Of a DNA stretch of 64,000 nt, positions 14,162 to 24,600 are shown one piece after another. Each line of letters begins with the position of its first letter. The first letter of the stretch is position 1. This DNA comes from Acinetobacter piscicola. Lineage in GTDB: Bacteria; Pseudomonadota; Gammaproteobacteria; Pseudomonadales; Moraxellaceae. A model generated the notes under the pieces. The model was not told the DNA's origin. It saw only the letters and a program-made list of their open reading frames with translations, and did no database searches. Position numbers and translations under genes: made by a program. The stretch covers positions 62,001 through 126,000 of the forward strand of contig NZ_KZ268706.1 in NCBI RefSeq assembly GCF_002233755.1. The letters run 5' to 3'.

Positions 14162-14713
14162 ATGTCATTAGCCCATGTTTTATTGACAAGTTTGATCGAA
14201 AAACCCAGTACAGGTTTTGAATTGGCGCGCCGTTTTGATCGTTCAATGGGTTTCTTTTGGAATGCGACGCATCAACAGATCTATCGCGAACTGAATGGTA
14301 TGCAGAAAAAAGGGTGGATTTCCACTTTAGAAGATCAAGCAGATACGGGACGTAAAAAGACCTATCAAGTTGAGCAACTTGGGCGAATCGAATTGGCTGA
14401 ATGGTTGGTCAAACAAGGACAACCTGCTCAACTACGCGAAGAAATTATGGTACGTTTACGTGTAGAAGCGCAACTCGGTGGAAATTCTGTGTTACCTGAA
14501 TTAGAACGGCACTTGGTGTTGCATCGTGAAAATTTAAAGTTATATCAGCAGATATTTGCCAAAGATTTTGCCCATACAGATGCACAAGACCGAACTTTAT
14601 ATATTCATAAAATGATTTTACAATTGGGAATTGACTTAGAAAATGGTTGGATCAATTGGCTAAATCAAGTCATTTCACAGCTTAAAATATTTGAAAATCA
14701 AGACAATAGATAG
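14162..14713 (+). CDS. PadR family transcriptional regulator
   Basis: 183 aa from the ATG at 14162 (MSLAHVLLTSL). N-terminal winged helix typical of PadR ('GFELARRFDRSMGFFWNATHQQIYRELNGMQKKGWIS...GRKKTYQV'), then a C-terminal helical dimerisation domain (Vir_act_alpha_C type, 'LREEIMVRLRVEAQ'). An upstream in-frame ATG at 14123 would add 13 residues but lies in the operator and does not fit the family N-terminus. Neither start has a strong Shine-Dalgarno. The alpha/beta hydrolase gene follows after 7 bp. Likely autoregulated and controlling fadH and/or the hydrolase; the inducer is unknown. Confidence 0.85.
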   Translation: MSLAHVLLTSLIEKPSTGFELARRFDRSMGFFWNATHQQIYRELNGMQKKGWISTLEDQADTGRKKTYQVEQLGRIELAEWLVKQGQPAQLREEIMVRLRVEAQLGGNSVLPELERHLVLHRENLKLYQQIFAKDFAHTDAQDRTLYIHKMILQLGIDLENGWINWLNQVISQLKIFENQDNR

Positions 14714-14720
14714 GAACGTT

Positions 14721-15632
14721 ATGCCACACTATACAATGCTTGATGGTGAGCAATTATTTGTTCGTGAAATTGGTCAAGGTGAGCCTGTCCTCGTACTTTC
14801 AGGTTTAGGTATGCAAAGTTGGCAATGGCTTCCCTTTTTATTGCCCAATATAAAACAATATAAATTTTATATCCCAGATTGGCGTGGTTTTGGTGGTTCG
14901 AGTCATTGTAAAATCCCGCAAGATATCGATGCGATTCAAAATCATTGGCGTGATGTAGAAAGCTTAATTGGACAAATCAATCTGAATAATTTTATTCTTA
15001 TGGGTTATTCAATGGGTGCAACCACGGCCATGCATGGCATGCAATATGGAAATTTACACAATAAATTAAAAGCATACTTACACATCGACCAAACCCCCAA
15101 AATTCCAACAGACGATACATGGGAATTTGGCTTATTTGGCAAAAAACATTCTAAATTTAAACGCTTACTCCAAGACTTTTCTGACTTGCTCCATCAAAAC
15201 TCAAATTATCGTTTAGTCGATGATTTACCTGTTGCAACACGAACTGAACTTGTTCAAATGTGGTCAAATTTTATTAAATTGCAAGGCAGCAATAAAATTA
15301 GTCCTTTTATCTTTAGTATCGCTTTGAAACATCAACAATTACAAAAATATTTATTGCCAATCAGACGTATGGATTATCTCACGTGGTATATCGACAATTA
15401 TTTAAATCATGATGAAGATTATCGCGAAGCGATTTCTCAACTTTCATGTCCAACAACCTTCTTTATTGGTGAAAAATCAACCCTATATCCAGCCAAAGGT
15501 CAGATCAAAATTTCAACAACTGTAAACCATGCAGAAAACGTTATTTTTAAACGATCTGGGCATACCCCATTGGTCACTGAACCTGTAAAGTTTAGTCGTG
15601 AAATTTCTGCATTTTTAAAAAGAGTAAGTTAA
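14721..15632 (+). CDS. Alpha/beta hydrolase
   Basis: 303 aa from the ATG at 14721, preceded by TAGGAACGTT (good spacing); an upstream in-frame ATG at 14691 overlaps padR and is less likely. Fold features: 'PVLVLSGLGMQSWQW' oxyanion segment, 'YIPDWRGFGGSS', nucleophile elbow 'LMGYSMGATTAM', acid in 'CPTTFFIGEKSTL', and a catalytic His in 'RSGHTPLVTEP'. No signal peptide. Co-transcribed with the PadR regulator (7-bp gap), so it is probably part of the same response, perhaps ester or acyl-CoA/thioester hydrolysis alongside fadH. The substrate is not determinable. Confidence 0.75.
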   Translation: MPHYTMLDGEQLFVREIGQGEPVLVLSGLGMQSWQWLPFLLPNIKQYKFYIPDWRGFGGSSHCKIPQDIDAIQNHWRDVESLIGQINLNNFILMGYSMGATTAMHGMQYGNLHNKLKAYLHIDQTPKIPTDDTWEFGLFGKKHSKFKRLLQDFSDLLHQNSNYRLVDDLPVATRTELVQMWSNFIKLQGSNKISPFIFSIALKHQQLQKYLLPIRRMDYLTWYIDNYLNHDEDYREAISQLSCPTTFFIGEKSTLYPAKGQIKISTTVNHAENVIFKRSGHTPLVTEPVKFSREISAFLKRVS

Positions 15633-16045
15633 AAGAAAATATTATTTATTCTAAGTACTCAAGGTGACTCAACATAGTCACCTCTTGAATCACAATTGAT
15701 CGTATTCCTATAAAAAATATATAAAAATCAAATTAATGCTATCTTTTATGTTAAGTGATTCATTCACTCAAAATGTACCCAAATCACCATTTTTGATTTT
15801 ATGATTATTTCTAGAATCCAAATTATAAACCATCCAAAAAAATGGCAATATACCTATAAAATTCTCACAATATGCAAATAATTACAATAATAGATATGCT
15901 TTAATTTTGAGAAAAAAATGTTTTAAGCTGTATTTTTTTGTTCCAAATAAATATGCAATAACGATTTAATCCTAGAATAAAAAAAGTCTAAAAATTTGCT
16001 TTCATTTTATAAGCACAAGATTAATCACAATGATAAGGATGTTTT
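15633..16045. other. Intergenic spacer upstream of the kgtP-like gene
   Basis: 413 bp, strongly AT-rich. It holds an imperfect hairpin CAAGGTGACT ... AGTCACCTCTTG (about 15660-15688) that may end the hydrolase transcript, though it lacks a T-run, and a small dyad AGTGA-N5-TCACT (15754-15768). No convincing ORF. Confidence 0.5.
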
Positions 16046-17344
16046 ATGAGTGAAACACATAGCTATCAGCCACATGAAAAACGTGATCGGGTCATGGCCA
16101 TTGTTGGGGCTGCTTCGGGGAATTTAGTCGAGTGGTTCGATTTTTATATCTATGCCGCATTTGCCATCTATTTTACTCATGCTTTAACTGCACCTGACAT
16201 GAGTGACTCATCAAAAGCAATTTATGTATGGGGCGTATTCGCAGCTAGTTTCTTTATGCGACCACTCGGTAGTTGGTTATTTGGATGGATTGGAGACACT
16301 TATGGACGTAAAAAGTCCATGATTATTTCCATCACGTTAATGGCGATTAGTTCATTTTTATTTGCTGCATTACCTACTTATGAACAAGTTGGTATGGCTG
16401 CACCATTTTTACTACTTGCTGTCCGTTTACTGCAAGGGCTTTCAGTCGGCGGCGAGTATGGAACAGTTGCAACCTATATGAGTGAAGTTGCTCTCAAAGG
16501 ACAACGTGGTTTTTATGCTTCTTTTCAATATGTTACACTTTCAGGCGGACAGCTTTTAGCAAGTGCGCTTGGTGTAATCATGTTAGCATTTATGTCTAAA
16601 GAGCAATTGATGGATGGTGGTTGGCGCATTCCATTCATTATTGGTGGGGTTGTGGCAATATTATCTTTCTTTGCGCGTCGTCATTTAAAAGAGACACTGT
16701 CTGAAGATGAAGGCAAAAAAGAAGGTTCTGGAAGTTTAAAAGAACTGTTTAAACACAATTGGAAAACGTTCCTTTTGGTGGTTGGTTATACCTCTGCAGG
16801 TTCATTATGCTTTTATATTATCACCGTTTATTCAAAAACCTACATCACTAGCTTAGGTTTTGACGATAAAACTGTGGGCTATATGATGACCTTTGCACTC
16901 TTTGTATTCATGTGCGCTCAACCCTTATTTGGAATACTTTCAGACAGAATTGGACGTCGTGCTTCTATGATGCTGTTTAGTATCACCTGTGCGATTTTCA
17001 TCTATCCTGTAATGGTTATTGCAATGCCGTACTTTCATGACTCGGCAGTGATTGTGACACTATTACTGATATTTTTGATGTTCTTATTGAGCTTTTATAC
17101 ATCTATTAGTGGATTGGTTAAAGCAGAAATGTTCCCTCCGTATATTCGTGCTTTAGGTGTCGGTTTTGCTTATGCTGTAGGTAATGCAATATTTGGTGGT
17201 TCAGCTCCTGCTGTTGCTTTAAAGCTGAAAGACTTAGGACATGAAAATACATTCTTCGTTTATGTGATTGTTATGCTTATTATTTGTTTGTTCTGTAGTA
17301 TGCAGTTGCCAAAGCAGCCTAAATATTTACATCACGATCATTAA
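16046..17344 (+). CDS. kgtP: MFS dicarboxylate permease, alpha-ketoglutarate permease (KgtP) type
   Basis: 432 aa, the same length as E. coli KgtP; metabolite:H+ symporter family of MFS. Twelve hydrophobic segments. Diagnostic stretches: 'GAASGNLVEWFDFYIYA', 'FFMRPLGSWLFGWIGD.YGRKKSM' (MFS loop 2-3), 'RLLQGLSVGGEYGTVATYMSEVA', 'GFYASFQYVTLSGGQLLA', 'DRIGRRASMM', and 'SFYTSISGLVKAEMFPPYIRALGVGFAYAVGNAIFGGSAP'. These closely follow KgtP. Expected role is proton-coupled uptake of 2-oxoglutarate or a related acid. AAGGA precedes the ATG. Neighbouring aspA, putP and putA suggest an amino/organic acid catabolism region. Confidence 0.85.
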   Translation: MSETHSYQPHEKRDRVMAIVGAASGNLVEWFDFYIYAAFAIYFTHALTAPDMSDSSKAIYVWGVFAASFFMRPLGSWLFGWIGDTYGRKKSMIISITLMAISSFLFAALPTYEQVGMAAPFLLLAVRLLQGLSVGGEYGTVATYMSEVALKGQRGFYASFQYVTLSGGQLLASALGVIMLAFMSKEQLMDGGWRIPFIIGGVVAILSFFARRHLKETLSEDEGKKEGSGSLKELFKHNWKTFLLVVGYTSAGSLCFYIITVYSKTYITSLGFDDKTVGYMMTFALFVFMCAQPLFGILSDRIGRRASMMLFSITCAIFIYPVMVIAMPYFHDSAVIVTLLLIFLMFLLSFYTSISGLVKAEMFPPYIRALGVGFAYAVGNAIFGGSAPAVALKLKDLGHENTFFVYVIVMLIICLFCSMQLPKQPKYLHHDH

Positions 17345-17392
17345 CACAATTGTGCATTATCATCGATCGATAGTAACTAACGATTTAGAATC

Positions 17393-17420
17393 AAAATGGT
17401 CTGTTTATACAGGCCATTTT
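17393..17420 (+). terminator. Terminator after the kgtP-like gene
   Basis: AAAATGGTCTGT - TTAT - ACAGGCCATTTTT: 12-bp stem with one G-T pair, ending in a T-run. Confidence 0.8.
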
Positions 17421-17462
17421 TCAAACATAATAAATATTTCTTTTCCAAGATAATAATATAAA

Positions 17463-17490
17463 AATACGGCATCGAAATGCCGTATTCATA
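17463..17490. terminator. Second hairpin between kgtP and aspA
   Basis: AATACGGCAT - CGAA - ATGCCGTATT, a perfect 10-bp stem with a stable tetraloop at 17464-17487. It lies between convergent genes and probably terminates aspA or both. Confidence 0.65.
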
Positions 17491-17574
17491 TTTTTAAAAT
17501 TTGTGTTTAGTACATAACGCTCAAGAACAAATTAAACTGATCCATTGCATTTATTAAAAAACACAATCATACAA

Positions 17575-19032
17575 TCAGCCTGCTTTTCCTATTTCTTCAT
17601 AAGGTTGTACCGCAATTTCAGAAAGCATATTCCCAAATGAGAAGATTTCATCCAACTGCTCTTGCGTCAATAATTTTTGCTCAAGTACGACTTCTTGAAT
17701 GGTTTTATTTTCAGCAATACATTGCTTACCGATTTCATCACATTTCGCATGACCCAAAATAGGATCAAGTAAAGTGATAATACCGACACTGCGCATCACC
17801 GAATCAAAACAAGTTTTTTCATTGGCAACGACACCTTGGATACATTTCTCATCCAAGGTTTGGATACCATTGATCAATAATTCGATTGATTCATTTAATG
17901 AAACCGCAATCACAGGTTCCATCACATTCAGCTGTAATTGGCCTGCTTCTGCCGCAAAAGTAATCGTCAAATCATTACCAATTACTTTGAAAGCAATTTG
18001 ATTAACCACTTCTGGAATTACAGGATTGACTTTTGCAGGCATAATCGATGAACCAGCTTGTAATTCAGGTAATCGAATTTCCCATAAACCTGTACGAGGC
18101 CCAGAACTGAGTAAACGTAAATCATTACAAATTTTAGAAAGTTTTACGGCTAAACGTTTTAATGTACTTGAAAGTAAAATAAATACACCACAATCACTCG
18201 TTGCTTCAACATAATCTTCCGCACCGATTAAATTTAACCCTGTGATTATTTTTAAATTCTCATTCACTTGCGTTGCATAACCATGTGGTGTATTTACACC
18301 TGTACCAATCGCCGTTGCACCCAAATTAATTTCTAATAAAAGCTCTCGTGTTTTTTTAATTAAGCGTACGTCTTCTTTTAATAATGTTGCAAAAGCATGA
18401 AACTCTTGCCCTAAAGTCATGGGTACTGCATCTTGTAATTGAGTACGACCCATTTTTAAAACAGTTTGAAATTCAGTCGATTTAATCAGCAGTGAGTGAA
18501 TGAGCTGATTCATTTTTTCAAAAAGTAAATCTAATGAATAATAAGTTGCTAAACGTAAAGCTGTCGGATAAACATCATTGGTTGACTGTGATTTATTTAC
18601 ATGATCATTCGGATTGATAATGTCATAACGACCTTTTGCATATCCTAAAGATTCTAAAGCGATATTTGCAATCACCTCATTGGCATTCATGTTGATCGAT
18701 GTACCTGCCCCCCCTTGAAACACATCGGATGGAAATGATGCACACCATTGTTCAGGGTTTTGAATCAGTTGATCACATGCATTTTGTATTGCTTGACTGA
18801 TCTCATCTGAAATTTTATGGAATTGCTGGTTGGTTTGCGCAGAAGCTTTTTTCACTTGAGCCAACGCACGAATAAAATAACTTTGCTCTCCAACAGTATG
18901 TTTAGAGATTTTAAAATTTTCTAACGCTCTTAATGTGTGTATACCGTAATAACTATTTAATGGTACTTCTTTTGCACCAAGTAAATCTTTTTCTATTCTC
19001 GTTGTCTCTGTTTGAACCGTTTCAATTTCCAT
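17575..19032 (-). CDS. aspA: Aspartate ammonia-lyase
   Basis: Reversible deamination of L-aspartate to fumarate and ammonia, feeding the TCA cycle. 485 aa of the fumarase/aspartase superfamily. Signature 'GSSIMPAKVNPV' (catalytic flexible loop Ser), 'DVYPTALRLATYYS', 'MGRTQLQDAVPMTLGQEF', and 'FQGGAGTSINMNANEVIAN'. Aspartase rather than fumarase is indicated by the N-terminal 'EKDLLGAKEVPLNSYYGIHTLRA' and the 'TGLWEIRLPELQAGSS' loop. Divergent from putP across a 361-bp spacer. Supplies fumarate beside a dicarboxylate permease gene. Confidence 0.92.
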   Translation of the reverse strand: MEIETVQTETTRIEKDLLGAKEVPLNSYYGIHTLRALENFKISKHTVGEQSYFIRALAQVKKASAQTNQQFHKISDEISQAIQNACDQLIQNPEQWCASFPSDVFQGGAGTSINMNANEVIANIALESLGYAKGRYDIINPNDHVNKSQSTNDVYPTALRLATYYSLDLLFEKMNQLIHSLLIKSTEFQTVLKMGRTQLQDAVPMTLGQEFHAFATLLKEDVRLIKKTRELLLEINLGATAIGTGVNTPHGYATQVNENLKIITGLNLIGAEDYVEATSDCGVFILLSSTLKRLAVKLSKICNDLRLLSSGPRTGLWEIRLPELQAGSSIMPAKVNPVIPEVVNQIAFKVIGNDLTITFAAEAGQLQLNVMEPVIAVSLNESIELLINGIQTLDEKCIQGVVANEKTCFDSVMRSVGIITLLDPILGHAKCDEIGKQCIAENKTIQEVVLEQKLLTQEQLDEIFSFGNMLSEIAVQPYEEIGKAG

Positions 19033-19393
19033 TTAAGTTTACTCTTATAATGCACCGTAGGTGTGCAACGAATCTATCATATTCCTTTTAATACTTTTCT
19101 CTATTAGCAAAATACATCTTTTCGATAAATTTTCTTATACGAATATTAATATATGTACTGTTTGTAACTTTGTGTAAGTTTAATATTTAGTCATTTTTTA
19201 TGATTAAAAAAACGGCTCTTTTTTATTGTTTTTTGAATTGTATCTAAATGTACAATCAGATACACAATACTCTCATAATCACCTTATAAAAATTACAGCG
19301 ATTTTTTTTAATTCTATGGAAGAATCTGCACATAAATCTGTAGCTATAAAAAAATAATGCTTGGATAATGTTCCAAATGGAAAAGGATTGATT
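19033..19393. promoter_or_regulatory. Divergent aspA/putP promoter region with inverted repeat
   Basis: 361 bp, AT-rich, no ORF. TGTATCT (19239-19245) and AGATACA (19258-19264) form a perfect 7-bp inverted repeat around 12 bases; a nested TTGTA...TACAA lies within it. It is a possible regulator site for putP. No clear promoter hexamers were assigned. Confidence 0.4.
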
Positions 19394-20893
19394 ATGGACT
19401 CGCTTAACCCCACAGTGGTTACTTTTATTTTCTATATTATTGCGATGGTCTGCATAGGATTATACGCATATAGAAAAACCACAGATTTCTCAGATTATAT
19501 TTTAGGTGGTCGTAGCTTAGGTAGTTTTGTTACTGCACTTTCGGCAGGTGCTTCCGACATGAGTGGATGGCTACTCATGGGGCTGCCAGGCGCAATTTAT
19601 GTGACTGGACTCTCTGAATCATGGATTGCAATTGGTTTAATCATTGGCGCATGGTTGAACTGGTATTTAGTTGCAGGACGTTTACGCGTACACACTGAAG
19701 TTCAAAACAATGCATTAACTTTACCTGATTATTTTACCAGTCGTTTTGGTGATAAAAAGAAAGTTCTTCGCATTATTTCGGCATTGGTTATTTTAATATT
19801 TTTCGGTATTTATTGTGCATCTGGTATGGTTGCTGGTGCTCGATTGTTCGAAAGTATTTTTGCGATGGATTACACCACTGCCTTATGGGTAAGTGCTATT
19901 GCGACTATGAGTTATGTATGTATTGGCGGTTTCTTAGCCATTAGTTGGACAGATACTTTTCAAGCCGGCTTAATGATTTTTGCCCTATTACTCGCACCAA
20001 TTATGACCTTCTTGGCCATTGGTGATCTGCAACATGTTAATCAATTAATTGAAGCAGCACGTCCTCAAGCAGCAAGTATGTTTACTGGTGTGAGTACGAT
20101 TGCCATCATTTCTTCGATGGCTTGGGGCTTAGGTTATTTTGGTCAACCGCATATTCTAGTGCGATTCATGGCTGCAGATTCTGTAAAGTCTATTCCAAAT
20201 GCACGTCGTATTGGTATGACTTGGATGATTCTTTGTCTAGCAGGTGCTGTTGCTGTGGGTTATATCGGTATTGCTTACTTCCAAGCACATCCAGATATTC
20301 CTTCAGCAGCAATCGTGGCAAAAAATCCTGAAACTGTATTTATGGAATTAACCAAAGTTCTGTTTAATCCATGGGTTGCAGGTGTAGTTCTAGCTGCAAT
20401 TTTAGCTGCTGTTATGAGCACACTCAGCTGTCAACTTTTGGTATGTTCTAGCGCTTTAACTGAAGATTTATACAAAGCTTTCCTTCGTAAAAATGCTTCT
20501 CAAAAAGAATTAGTTTGGGTTGGTCGTTTTATGGTACTTGCTATTGCAGTATTAGCGATTTTGTTAGCGATGAATCCTGAAAGTAAAGTACTTGGTTTCG
20601 TTTCTTATGCATGGGCTGGGTTTGGTGCTGCATTTGGCCCATTGATTATTCTTTCAGTGTTCTGGAAGCGTATGACTTTAAATGGTGCTTTAGTAGGAAT
20701 GATCGTTGGTGCTGTAACGGTTATTCTTTGGAAAAACACGATGGCAGATACCGGTTTATATGAAATCGTACCGGGCTTCATCCTATCGTTTATCAGTATT
20801 GTCGTGGTGAGTTTGATGGGTAAAGCCCCTCAACAAGATGTTGTTGATCGTTTTGAAAAAGCTGAACAAATCTATGATCGTGAAATGAATTAA
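19394..20893 (+). CDS. putP: Sodium/proline symporter
   Basis: Solute:sodium symporter family; imports L-proline with Na+. 499 aa from the ATG at 19394, preceded by AAAAGGA; an upstream in-frame ATG at 19361 is less likely. Thirteen hydrophobic segments. PutP hallmarks: 'DFSDYILGGRSLGSFVTALSAGASDMSGWLLMGLPGA' region, 'NALTLPDYFTSRF', 'SWTDTFQAGLM', 'WGLGYFGQPHILVRFMA', and 'AILAAVMSTLSCQLLVCSSALTEDLYKAF'. Followed by its own terminator; putA lies 760 bp downstream, with an Lrp-type regulator on the opposite strand between them. Confidence 0.95.
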   Translation: MDSLNPTVVTFIFYIIAMVCIGLYAYRKTTDFSDYILGGRSLGSFVTALSAGASDMSGWLLMGLPGAIYVTGLSESWIAIGLIIGAWLNWYLVAGRLRVHTEVQNNALTLPDYFTSRFGDKKKVLRIISALVILIFFGIYCASGMVAGARLFESIFAMDYTTALWVSAIATMSYVCIGGFLAISWTDTFQAGLMIFALLLAPIMTFLAIGDLQHVNQLIEAARPQAASMFTGVSTIAIISSMAWGLGYFGQPHILVRFMAADSVKSIPNARRIGMTWMILCLAGAVAVGYIGIAYFQAHPDIPSAAIVAKNPETVFMELTKVLFNPWVAGVVLAAILAAVMSTLSCQLLVCSSALTEDLYKAFLRKNASQKELVWVGRFMVLAIAVLAILLAMNPESKVLGFVSYAWAGFGAAFGPLIILSVFWKRMTLNGALVGMIVGAVTVILWKNTMADTGLYEIVPGFILSFISIVVVSLMGKAPQQDVVDRFEKAEQIYDREMN

Positions 20894-20928
20894 GTTGTTG
20901 CAACTTTGTTTTGAATGATTGTAGTGTA

Positions 20929-20958
20929 AATTTTAGGGGCGAAAGCCCCTTTAATTTT
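20929..20958 (+). terminator. putP terminator
   Basis: AGGGGC - GAAA - GCCCCT (20935-20950), extended by flanking A/T pairing, followed by TTAATTTTG. Confidence 0.8.
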
Positions 20959-21041
20959 GTCTATTGAAAATAAAAACACTTAATACTCTTACCGTTACGC
21001 CTACTGCTACATCGGTAAGATTCACATTAACAATAACGATA

Positions 21042-21530
21042 TTACTTAATTTTATTATTCAAATAAATCTGAGAACTGTCTTTAATCACTTCCATCACTG
21101 GATAGCTGCGTGTCTCTTTCACCCCAGGCAATTGCCATAAAATTTGACCTGAAATACGACGAAACTCTTCCATATTTTTACAGCGAATTTTCACTAGAAA
21201 ATCAAATCCCCCACTAATCATATGACATGCCATGATTTCTGGGTATTGCACAACAGCATACGAAAATTCATCTAAAACATTCGGCGTGGTTTTGTCTAAA
21301 AGAATTTCCACAAAGACCACAAAGTTTGAGTTTAATTTCTCATAGTTGAGCTTAGCTTCATAACCGAGAATAAATCCTTCATTTCCCAGTTTCTGTACCC
21401 TAGCCAAAGCCGCAGTTGGTGACAGATTCACTGCTTCTGCAAGTTTGATATTGGAAATACGTCCATCTTTTTGCAAGATATCTAAAATCTTAATATCTAT
21501 ACGGTCGAGGCTTAAAATATCGCTATTCAT
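21042..21530 (-). CDS. Lrp/AsnC family transcriptional regulator, likely proline-utilisation regulator
   Basis: 162 aa: N-terminal HTH ('LDRIDIKILDILQKDGRISNIKLAEAVNLSPTAALARVQKL', the canonical Lrp helix-turn-helix) and a C-terminal RAM domain ('VEILLDKTT...GGFDFLVKIRCKNMEEFRRI'). It sits between putP and putA and diverges from putA by 121 bp. The PutA here has no ribbon-helix-helix DNA-binding domain, so a separate regulator is needed; Lrp-type activators such as PutR of alphaproteobacteria do this. Regulation of putA/putP by this protein is therefore inferred from context. Confidence 0.85.
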   Translation of the reverse strand: MNSDILSLDRIDIKILDILQKDGRISNIKLAEAVNLSPTAALARVQKLGNEGFILGYEAKLNYEKLNSNFVVFVEILLDKTTPNVLDEFSYAVVQYPEIMACHMISGGFDFLVKIRCKNMEEFRRISGQILWQLPGVKETRSYPVMEVIKDSSQIYLNNKIK

Positions 21531-21651
21531 CTGAATTATCCTCTAAAAAATATGGAAATTATAGTGAGTTATTCGTCAATGATTCTGTAATCATAAATTA
21601 TATAAAGTTGTAAGTTCAACTAAAAGTTTTAACAAGTCACAGGATGTTGAC

Positions 21652-24600
21652 ATGAGTAGCATTGAAAGTTTTCCTCATACCGATTACGCTTCCGCTAGTT
21701 CAGATTATATTACTGAATTTAAAGATAAAAATGATTATGAAGTAGCAGTCAACACTGCTTGGCGCCGCTCTGAGCCTGAATGTGTCGAATATTTACTTGA
21801 ACAGACTCAAATCGATCAAGAACTCAATCAAAAAATTTATGATATTGCTTTCAATTTAGCGCACAGTTTACGTGATCGTAAAAGCTCATCGGGTAAAGCA
21901 GGTATCGTTCAAGGTTTACTACAAGAGTTTTCGCTTTCCTCTCAAGAAGGGATTGCACTCATGTGTTTGGCAGAAGCTTTATTGCGTATCCCAGACAGTG
22001 CAACACGTGATTTACTCATCCGTGACAAAATCAACCAAGGCAATTGGAAAGATCATTTAGGTCAAAGCAATTTGATGTTTGTTAATGCTGCTGCTTGGGG
22101 CTTAATGCTCACAGGTAAGCTCATGGAAACACCTAAACAAACCAGTCTTTCAAGTGTTTTAACCTCTTTGCTAGCACGTACTGGTAAAGGCATCATTCGT
22201 AAAGCAGTTGATGTCGCTATGCGTATGATGGGCGAACAGTTCGTAACGGGTGAAACCATTGAAGAAGCTTTGGATCATGCCAAAGTTCTTGAAGATAAAG
22301 GTTTCCGTTATTCTTATGACATGTTGGGTGAGGCTGCACTGACTGAGCATGATGCTGATCGTTATTTTGAGGATTATACCCAAGCGATTCATGCCATTGG
22401 CAAAGCTTCTGAAAGTAAAGATGTTTATTCTGGGCCAGGCATTTCAATCAAACTTTCTGCCTTGCATCCTCGTTACCAACGCTCACAAAATGAACGTGTG
22501 CATCAAGAGCTTTATCCTAGAATTCTAAATTTAGCATTGCTCGCTAAAACTTACGATATTGGTCTAAATATCGATGCTGAAGAAACTGAACGTTTAGAAC
22601 TTTCTTTAGAATTACTCGAACGCTTATGCTTTGAACCTCAACTCGCAGATTGGAAAGGCATTGGTTTTGTGATTCAAGCCTACCAAAAACGTTGCTTCTA
22701 TCTCGTTGATTATATTGTAGACCTTGCTAAACGCAGCAATAAACGTTTAATGATTCGTTTAGTGAAAGGTGCATATTGGGACAGTGAAATTAAGAAAGCA
22801 CAAATTGATGGCGTGTCTGACTACCCTGTCTTTACCCGTAAAGTTCATACAGATTTGTCTTATATTGCTTGTGCTAAAAAACTGTTGGCTGCGCCTGAAA
22901 ATATCTATCCGCAATTTGCAACGCATAATGCACAAACAGTAGCAACGATCTATGAACTTGCAAATCCAAGCAACTATTATACGGGGCAATATGAATTCCA
23001 ATGCCTACATGGCATGGGCGAACCGCTTTATGAGCAAGTAGTTGGAAATAAATCAGACCATAAATTAGGCATCCCGTGTCGTATTTATGCCCCAGTAGGA
23101 AATCACGAAACATTACTGGCTTATTTAGTTCGTCGCTTATTAGAAAATGGTGCCAATACATCTTTTGTAAACCGCATTGCAGATAAGAATATTAAAATCG
23201 AAGACTTGATTGAGAATCCAACTCAAGAGATTTTAGCAACGGCACAAAAAGAACATGCAGTTGGATTAAAACACCCTGCTATTCCATTGCCACAAGATCT
23301 TTATCAAGGTATTCGCCAAAATTCACACGGTATAGACTTAGCCAATGACAGTGAATTAAGTCAACTAAATCAAATTGTTCAACAGTATTCAAACCACCAA
23401 TGGAACAGTTACAGCTTAGTCGATAATTTAGATTTACAAGATTTGTCCGATCAAAATACCCAAGAAATTCGTAATCCATCCAATCACGATGACCTCGTTG
23501 GCTATGTAATTGAGGCTGAAACAGCACAAGTTGATTTGGCATTGAACAATGCACATCTAGCTTTTGAAAATTGGAAAAATGCGTCAAAGAACTTCCGTGC
23601 AGATGCTTTATTAAAAGCAGCGGATATTATGGAATCACGTATGCAAGAGCTGATGGTTCTGCTCTGCCGTGAAAGTGGTAAAACATATAGCAATGGTATC
23701 GCTGAAGTTAGAGAAGCTGTTGATTTTATACGCTATTATGCATCACAAGTACAACATCTTTCAGATGATGTGCAACTCAAACCGCTAGGCACAATTCTTT
23801 GTATCAGCCCTTGGAACTTCCCATTGGCAATTTTTACAGGACAAGTAGCAGCAGCATTGGTTGCAGGCAATACAGTGATTGCAAAACCAGCTGAACAAAC
23901 TCCTTTAATTGCAGCGCAAGCAATTCAAATATTATGGGAAGCAGGTGTACCTCAAGCCGTTGTACAACTTCTGCCCGGTCGTGGTGAAACGGTTGGTGCC
24001 AAATTAAGCCAAGATGAACGTATTCAAGGCATTATGTTTACAGGTTCAACTGAAGTTGCAAAAATCTTGCAAAAAACTTTGGCACAAAGAATCAGTCCTA
24101 CAGGTCAAGCAATTCCATTAATTGCAGAAACTGGTGGACAAAATGCTATGATTGTTGATTCGTCTGCACTTACAGAACAAGTGGTCATAGATGCCGTAAA
24201 CTCAGCATTTGATAGTGCGGGTCAACGCTGTTCTGCCCTACGCATTTTGTGTGTGCAAGAAGATAATGCTCCGACCTTAATCAAAATGTTAAAAGGTGCA
24301 ATGCAACAACTGAAAATGGGTAATCCAGTTGCATTAAAAACCGATATTGGCCCTGTGATTGACTTAGAAGCACAGCAAAATATTGAAAAACATATTGAAA
24401 AAATGCGTAGTAAAGGCTATTCAGTACATCAACTTGCTGAAAATACGCCAACAAGTGATTTAAGCAAAGGAACTTTTATTGTCCCAACGCTTATCGAACT
24501 GCCGAATCTAAATAATTTAGAACGTGAAGTATTTGGTCCTGTATTGCACATTATTACTTATAAATATGGTGAGTTAAAACAATTACTTAATCATATCAAT

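Noticed and set aside
22062..23693. Several minus-strand frames inside putA
   Set aside because: Antisense shadows; no start signals, and putA motifs are continuous on the plus strand.
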